A stretch of 64,000 nucleotides of DNA from Bacteroidales bacterium. Its GTDB lineage: Bacteria > Bacteroidota > Bacteroidia > Bacteroidales > UBA932. The position numbers and the translations under genes are program-made. The notes under the pieces are model-generated. The model saw only the letters and a program-made list of their open reading frames with translations. It searched no databases and had not been told where the DNA came from. Location: positions 1 to 64,000 of the forward strand of contig JAFWPA010000039.1 of assembly GCA_017509685.1 (NCBI GenBank), read 5' to 3'. Below, one piece after another: positions 60,032 to 64,000 of the stretch; within the stretch, counting starts at the first letter, position 1; each line of letters opens with the position of its first letter.

Positions 60032-61012
60032 ATGCTGAAATCCCTTCTTATAGCCCTCTCCCTGCTGGCAAGCGAGCAGCGGGAGGGCTATTCTTGTGAA
60101 CTGGTGGAATACCCGGTGGGGGAGTCACACGTTTCCGCCTACTTGCTGGTGCCGGACGGTGCCGGCGCCGATGACCCCCGCCCCGCCCTGGTGCTGCTGC
60201 ACGACCACGGCGCCCGCTTCGATATCGGCAAGGAGAAGCTGGTGCGTCCCCTGGCGTCGGCCCCGGCGCATATTCAGGCATCGGCCCGCCAGTGGGTGGA
60301 CGACAATTTCGACGGCGTCTTCCTGGCCGACAGGCTGGCCGCGCAGGGCTACGTGGTGATTGTCCCAGACGTCCTGTATTGGGGCGGCCGCAGTACGCCG
60401 TTGGCGCAAAAGTGGAGCCGGATGCAGTTCGGGGATCTGCCAAAGGACGGCATCAAGGAGTTGAAAAAGGACGTGTACGAAGGCCAGCGCGCCGTGTACG
60501 ACAGCCTGGCCCGTAAGGGCATTGTCTGGGCCGAACAGACTCTGGCCGAAGATACCGCCGCCGCGGAGCTCCTGGCCGGCCTGCCCTGCGTGGACCCGGA
60601 GCGCATCGGCTGCTTCGGCTGGTCGATGGGCGCCCATCGCGCCTGGCTGCTCACCGCCTCCTGCCCGCTGGTGAAAACCGGCGCGGCGCTGTGCTGGATG
60701 ACGCTGAAGGAGACGCAAGCGCAGCCGCCATCGGCCTCGGATTATTCGATGATGATTCCCGCCCTGCGGGAGAAATACGACTTCCCGGACATCGCTTACG
60801 GCCTGTGTCCCAAGCCCTTCCTCTTTCTGGGTGGCCGCACGGACAAGCTTTTCCCGGCCTGGTCTGTCGAAGAAGCCTACCGCCGTATGCAGGACATTTA
60901 TGCCGATGCCGGCGCCACCGGCCTTCGCACCGAATGGTTTGACGGCGGGCATCACTGTGGTATTCCGGAGCAGGAGCGCATCCTGCAATTCTTCCGGATT
61001 TACTTGAGGTAG
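60032..61012 (+). CDS. Secreted alpha/beta hydrolase
   Basis: 326 residues with a short hydrophobic leader (MLKSLLIALSLLAS). It has the alpha/beta hydrolase fold with oxyanion-hole motif LLHDHGA, the nucleophile elbow GWSMGAH (S198), a late Asp in GGRTDKLFP and His in DGGHHCG. This is the dienelactone-hydrolase/prolyl-oligopeptidase-like group and the substrate is unknown. The start directly follows the alarmone-hydrolase stop. It overlaps the convergent kinase-like gene by 13 nt at the 3' ends. Confidence 0.85.
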   Translation: MLKSLLIALSLLASEQREGYSCELVEYPVGESHVSAYLLVPDGAGADDPRPALVLLHDHGARFDIGKEKLVRPLASAPAHIQASARQWVDDNFDGVFLADRLAAQGYVVIVPDVLYWGGRSTPLAQKWSRMQFGDLPKDGIKELKKDVYEGQRAVYDSLARKGIVWAEQTLAEDTAAAELLAGLPCVDPERIGCFGWSMGAHRAWLLTASCPLVKTGAALCWMTLKETQAQPPSASDYSMMIPALREKYDFPDIAYGLCPKPFLFLGGRTDKLFPAWSVEEAYRRMQDIYADAGATGLRTEWFDGGHHCGIPEQERILQFFRIYLR

Positions 61013-61641
61013 CTGAGAATAATATTGGCCAGCTCTTCCTCCGTGTGATTGTCGGCGTTTAGGACAAGGTCATAGTTGCGGAGGTCATAGCGGCTTTTTC
61101 CGGTGTAGCGCTTGATGTAGTTCTCGCGGGCCTGATCGATACCGTCGATTACGGCCTTGGCGCTTTCTTCGGCCAGGTTCTGCTTTTTCATCACACGTGC
61201 AATGCGGTGCGGCATGGAGGCGGTGATAAAAACGTTCAGTTTGTTGGGATGGTTCCTGAACACGAAGAAACCGGAACGGCCGGCGACGACGCAGGAACCC
61301 ATCTGGGCCACACCTTCGAGGATCTCTACCTCGGCCTTGAAAATATCGCCCGAGGTAACGTTCACCTTGAATTCCTGGGAGAACTTGGGATCCACGCCCA
61401 GCATCTGGGCCGACGGCATGGGCGTAACCTTGCTCAGGATGTCCGTGAGCCAGTTACCTTTCTCTCCCTTCAACTTCTCTATGGCGCTTACGCTGAGACC
61501 GAACTGCTTTTCAAGGGATTCTACCAGGATTTTGTCGCAGTAGCGCACGCCCAGTTTTTCGGCCAAGAGTTTGCCAACGGTGTGACCGCCGGAACCTACT
61601 TCGCGGCTGATGGTAATGACAAAGGTATCTTTCGTGATCAT
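61000..61641 (-). CDS. Cytidylate kinase-like protein
   Basis: 213 residues from the ATG at 61641; the frame is open to 61665, but a -7 box at 61663-61670 puts transcription start after that ATG. The P-loop-like start FVITISREVGSGGHTVGKLL and later VVAGRSGFFVFR and NLAEESAKAVIDGIDQARENYIKRYTG fit the cytidylate-kinase-like family (PF13189). Members phosphorylate CMP or unknown substrates. It is adjacent to the small helical protein on the same strand. Confidence 0.88.
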   Translation of the reverse strand: MITKDTFVITISREVGSGGHTVGKLLAEKLGVRYCDKILVESLEKQFGLSVSAIEKLKGEKGNWLTDILSKVTPMPSAQMLGVDPKFSQEFKVNVTSGDIFKAEVEILEGVAQMGSCVVAGRSGFFVFRNHPNKLNVFITASMPHRIARVMKKQNLAEESAKAVIDGIDQARENYIKRYTGKSRYDLRNYDLVLNADNHTEEELANIILSYLK

Positions 61642-61662
61642 AGAGAAGTGGTTTAGTTCAAA

Positions 61663-61670
61663 CAAAGTTA
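61663..61670 (-). promoter_or_regulatory. Promoter -7 box for the cytidylate kinase-like gene
   Basis: TAACTTTG on the minus strand overlaps the stop codon of the upstream small-protein gene and decides the start at 61641. Confidence 0.55.
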
Positions 61671-61973
61671 GGCATTATCTGCCGGATTTCCAAACAGTTT
61701 TTCGGCTCCTTCCTTCACCTCATCGGCGAAGTCCTTGGCGGCATCGACCGCTTTTTCTGCAACATCGGAAGCCTTCGCCTTCCACTCGTCCTGTTTGGCT
61801 TTCTTCTCTTCCGGGGAGAGGGCGTCGTAGTCTTTTACCTTGCCGATGATGACTTTGGTTTCGTCTATGACGGCGTCTACGGCTTCGTAGATGGCTTCAT
61901 TGGCCTTGCCGGCAGCATCCAGGAGGCGCTCCTTGACAGAGGTCTTGGGGGATTCGGAATTCTGTTCGCTCAT
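61668..61973 (-). CDS. Small Lys/Ala/Glu-rich helical protein
   Basis: 101 residues that I do not recognise. Rich in Ala, Lys, Glu and Asp with an amphipathic repeat pattern (about 10-95: AAGKANEAIYEAVDAVIDETK and KASDVAEKAVDAAKDFADEV), resembling apolipoprotein- or LEA/YtxH-like stress proteins. It has no signal peptide or membrane helix. It has its own -7 box and its stop overlaps that of the next gene's promoter. A role in stress or membrane-surface binding is only a guess. Confidence 0.7.
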   Translation of the reverse strand: MSEQNSESPKTSVKERLLDAAGKANEAIYEAVDAVIDETKVIIGKVKDYDALSPEEKKAKQDEWKAKASDVAEKAVDAAKDFADEVKEGAEKLFGNPADNA

Positions 61974-61992
61974 AGTATTTATTGTTATTTAA

Positions 61993-62054
61993 CAAAGGTA
62001 CTTATTACTGTCGAGAAAACCTATGGGAATGATGGCATTTATTCCTTATCTTTG
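61993..62054. promoter_or_regulatory. Divergent promoters: small helical protein and ADP-ribosyltransferase-like gene
   Basis: TACCTTTG on the minus strand (61993-62000, 19 nt before the ATG at 61973) and TATCTTTG on the plus strand (62047-62054, 30 nt before the ATG at 62085). Confidence 0.6.
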
Positions 62055-62084
62055 TAAAAACTGGAAAGACCTACTGTTATTAGC

Positions 62085-63629
62085 ATGGCGGTTTTTTCGA
62101 CAATCATCCTCGCGTTGCTCCTCCTGCTGCCGGCGGGAGAGGCGTCGGCGCAGCCGGGCCTCTACACGGTCACAGGCAATCGGGTGAATATTCGCTCTGG
62201 CCCAGGGACGGGCTACTCCGTCGTCGGGTCGCGTGGGAAGGGGGACACGGTCACGGTCCTGTCCTTCTACGACGCCCAGTGGGCGCGGGTGCGCCTCGGC
62301 GATTCTCCGGACGGTTACATGAGCAGCCGCTATCTCGCCTACAAGGGCCCCCTTCCGGAAGAGAACCAACAGAGCGCCCAAAGTACCCGGAGCCGTTCCT
62401 CCGGCGGGGTTTGGGACACCCTGTGGAAGATTACCCGTACCCTCCTCTGGATCAGTGTCCTCGTCGTCCTCATCGGCGCCAAGATTGAAAACGGCTGGGC
62501 GGCTCCGGCGTTCCTCCTGCAGTTCATCTGCGGACTGGGGGCCGTCGTCGGCTGGCTGGCCTTCGGAAACGCCAAGGCGGGGGCTGTGGTGGGGATGGGG
62601 GTCGGCATCGTTCTGGGGTTCCGGGAACTGGCAAAGGGGTTGGACTGGGACCTGGGCGGAGTAGGCTTGCTGGGGTATGTCATTTGGTATTTGGCGTCCT
62701 ACCCGTTCTACGTCTTGAACCTCCTGCAGTTCTGGCTCTCGAAACCTTGGCGCCCTCTCTTGAAGCGGAACGTCTTCAACGATTACAGAAAGAGGGCATG
62801 GCGGCGTTTCTTTGCCATTCTCCAGGTGCCGTTCTACATCCTGTGCTTCCCGCTTCGGATTGTCAACGCCGTGTACTACAACATCATCATCCACAACGTC
62901 TACGAGTTGTCGAACTACGTCATCGAGGTGGTGGTCCCTTCCGACTGGGACGAAGGGGGCGACGGTTTCTGGAAGTGGATTGTCTGGTTTCCCGTCCGGA
63001 TTGGGAAGTACCTCATCTGGCATGGGCTGATGACCTTCGTAGAGAGCATTGCCTGGACTGTCATTGACACGTTCGTCCCGGCGGTGACGCTCTACCACGG
63101 GACGGCAGGGGAGAGCGCGGACAGCATGCTTTGTGACCCCGAGCGGAACCATCATCGCAAAGCTACCTCCGGGTGGCTGTCAGGGATATGGAACGTGGGG
63201 GGCGGCAACTACGCCGGAGACGGTATCTATTTCGGCATCTTCCGCAAAACCCTGCGCAACTACGCCTCGGGCTCGGCCATCGTGGCGCGCGTCACCATGG
63301 GGCGAACCGTCGACGTGGCGCTGATTCCCGACGTGATTTATAACCAGGCGGGCAAGCCTAACGCCTCGGCGGTCTCCAACTGGGCGCTCAACCGTGATTA
63401 CGTCTCCGGCGAGTGGTGGCGTTGTGACCGCCATACCAACTGGTGGGAGATCTGTCTGTACGACAGGCAGAACCGCTACAACGACAGCTGGCGTATCCGG
63501 CCCATCTATGCAATCAACTCTTCCACCGGCGTCATGCAGCGCATCCCCGGCGGTACGGCCCACTGGCTCTTCCGCAGGATGGTCCTGAGGGATCTCCGAA
63601 ACAGCATCGACGATTTTTTGGGCAGGTGA
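62085..63629 (+). CDS. Membrane protein with SH3b domain and PARP-like ADP-ribosyltransferase domain
   Basis: 514 residues. A signal peptide (1-22) is followed by a bacterial SH3 domain (about 26-85: NRVNIRSGPGTGYSVVG), several membrane helices (about 115-215 and 240-330) and a C-terminal domain (about 335-500). This last part reads like the PARP fold: LYHGT (H338), GDGIYFG (Y382), NYASGSAIVARVTMGR and WEICLYD (E455), giving an apparent H-Y-E catalytic triad. NAD-dependent ADP-ribosylation is the inferred activity. The assignment rests on motif spacing only; an enzyme with another use of this fold is possible. The promoter and terminator are its own, so it is a single-gene unit. Confidence 0.7.
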   Translation: MAVFSTIILALLLLLPAGEASAQPGLYTVTGNRVNIRSGPGTGYSVVGSRGKGDTVTVLSFYDAQWARVRLGDSPDGYMSSRYLAYKGPLPEENQQSAQSTRSRSSGGVWDTLWKITRTLLWISVLVVLIGAKIENGWAAPAFLLQFICGLGAVVGWLAFGNAKAGAVVGMGVGIVLGFRELAKGLDWDLGGVGLLGYVIWYLASYPFYVLNLLQFWLSKPWRPLLKRNVFNDYRKRAWRRFFAILQVPFYILCFPLRIVNAVYYNIIIHNVYELSNYVIEVVVPSDWDEGGDGFWKWIVWFPVRIGKYLIWHGLMTFVESIAWTVIDTFVPAVTLYHGTAGESADSMLCDPERNHHRKATSGWLSGIWNVGGGNYAGDGIYFGIFRKTLRNYASGSAIVARVTMGRTVDVALIPDVIYNQAGKPNASAVSNWALNRDYVSGEWWRCDRHTNWWEICLYDRQNRYNDSWRIRPIYAINSSTGVMQRIPGGTAHWLFRRMVLRDLRNSIDDFLGR

Positions 63630-63646
63630 ATAAGCTGCCCGTTTTT
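63620..63646 (+). terminator. Terminator of the ADP-ribosyltransferase-like gene
   Basis: GGGCAG (63620-63625) and CTGCCC (63635-63640) with a 9-nt loop, followed by GTTTTT. It overlaps the stop codon. Confidence 0.75.
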
Positions 63647-63680
63647 GCTAATAGGTTAATAATGAGTGAATTATAAATTT

Positions 63681-63706
63681 TCCTCTGGGCGTTTTGACCC
63701 GGAGGA
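63681..63706. repeat. 9-bp hairpin in the last intergenic region
   Basis: TCCTCTGGG (63681-63689) and CCCGGAGGA (63698-63706) with loop CGTTTTGA and one wobble pair. No T run follows. Function unknown. Confidence 0.45.
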
Positions 63707-63789
63707 AGAACTGACCGACTTGATTCTCAAATACATAGGATAGCGGGCCCATTTTCACGGGCTTTTATTGCGCATAAAGGAAAAAAGTA

Positions 63790-63797
63790 TAACTTTG
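63790..63797 (+). promoter_or_regulatory. Promoter -7 box for the last lipoprotein gene
   Basis: TAACTTTG lies 32 nt before the ATG at 63830. A second match, TATTTTTG at 63818-63825, is only 4 nt from the start and is less likely. Confidence 0.5.
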
Positions 63798-63829
63798 CAT
63801 CTTCATTAACCTTTTTGTATTTTTGTATT

Positions 63830-64000
63830 ATGAAAAAAGTAGTTGCAATTCTTACCATCGCCCTTGCGATGATTGCTATGGCTTCCTGCAAGAAAGCCAA
63901 CAGCCTCGCTGGTACCACTTGGAAGTGCGTTGTATCTGCCGAGAATGACGGTGACGCCTATTCCATCAACTCTTCCTTCAGCTTCCAGGAGACCACCTTT
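63830..64000 (+). CDS. Lipoprotein, partial at window end
   Basis: The ATG at 63830 opens a frame that runs off the window after 57 codons. The first residues, MKKVVAILTIALAMIAMASC, form a lipoprotein signal with the lipid-modified Cys at 20. The following LAGTTWKCVVSAENDGDAY starts like the small lipocalin-like proteins of Bacteroidota (GTTW motif), but too little is visible for a firm name. It has its own promoter box. Confidence 0.75.
   Translation, partial: MKKVVAILTIALAMIAMASCKKANSLAGTTWKCVVSAENDGDAYSINSSFSFQETTF

Noticed and set aside
63727-63918. 63-codon open frame on the minus strand
   Set aside because: It covers the promoter and start of the final lipoprotein gene and shows no start signal or family pattern.

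Overview
The window reads as chromosome of a GC-rich member of the order Bacteroidales (phylum Bacteroidota). The evidence is the many upstream boxes of the Bacteroidota form TAnnTTTG, the protein families present (DUF4249 with a TonB-dependent receptor, DUF4369-type lipoprotein, GT3/GT35 glycogen enzymes, a 30-residue COX24-like basic protein, the ileS-dksA-lspA order) and AAAA-rich rather than Shine-Dalgarno leaders. I cannot fix the genus; an uncultured gut-type or Rikenellaceae-like lineage would fit. No rRNA genes or CRISPR arrays were seen. Two tRNA genes are present, tRNA-Val(CAC) and tRNA-Ser(UGA).

Layout. 0.1-5.5 kb (minus): operon lon-ung-coaD-double-thioredoxin protein-small RHH-like protein, closed by a strong terminator. 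5.6-7.7 kb (plus): HU, a 30-aa COX24-like protein, ribonuclease G. 7.8-9.1 kb (minus): DJ-1 protein and YugP-like metallopeptidase. 9.1-16.7 kb: alr, tadA, ysxC-prs, a small membrane protein, a PHP phosphoesterase, a phosphoethanolamine transferase and der. 16.8-30.8 kb: nadE, xseAB and a glycogen cluster (glgB, debranching enzyme, GT4, GH57, a GT3 synthase reading in frame into a GT35 phosphorylase but broken by an apparent 1-nt frameshift), then ribF. 30.8-32.9 kb: a two-gene HUH/Y1 (RAYT-type) transposase unit flanked on both sides by arrays of a 22-bp-phased repeat. 33-41 kb: greA with a terminator in its leader, HIT protein, a lipoprotein, tsaB, cvpA, ileS, dksA-like and lspA. 41-46.8 kb (minus): an ABC importer with an AmgK-RapZ-C fusion kinase, a MurU-like nucleotidyltransferase and another kinase. 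47-51.5 kb (minus): carboxypeptidase-regulatory protein, TonB receptor, DUF4249. 51.5-53 kb: tRNA-Ser, a large palindrome and an AT-richer block with a TonB/MORN protein and a broken KilA-N gene. 53-59 kb: AraC regulator divergent from a TolC-HlyD-ABC-2 exporter operon. 59-64 kb: PepSY-like protein, small alarmone hydrolase, alpha/beta hydrolase, cytidylate-kinase-like protein, a helical small protein, a membrane protein with a PARP-like ADP-ribosyltransferase domain, and the start of a lipoprotein gene.

The most unusual items are (1) the transposase unit with two architecturally identical 22-bp-phased repeat arrays and an unrecognised partner protein, (2) the polytopic membrane protein joining a bacterial SH3 domain to a PARP-like domain with an apparent H-Y-E triad, and (3) several multi-hairpin palindromes, two of which sit in frame inside essential genes (ribF, ileS). 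Much of the rest is housekeeping. Promoter calls rest on motif matching only.
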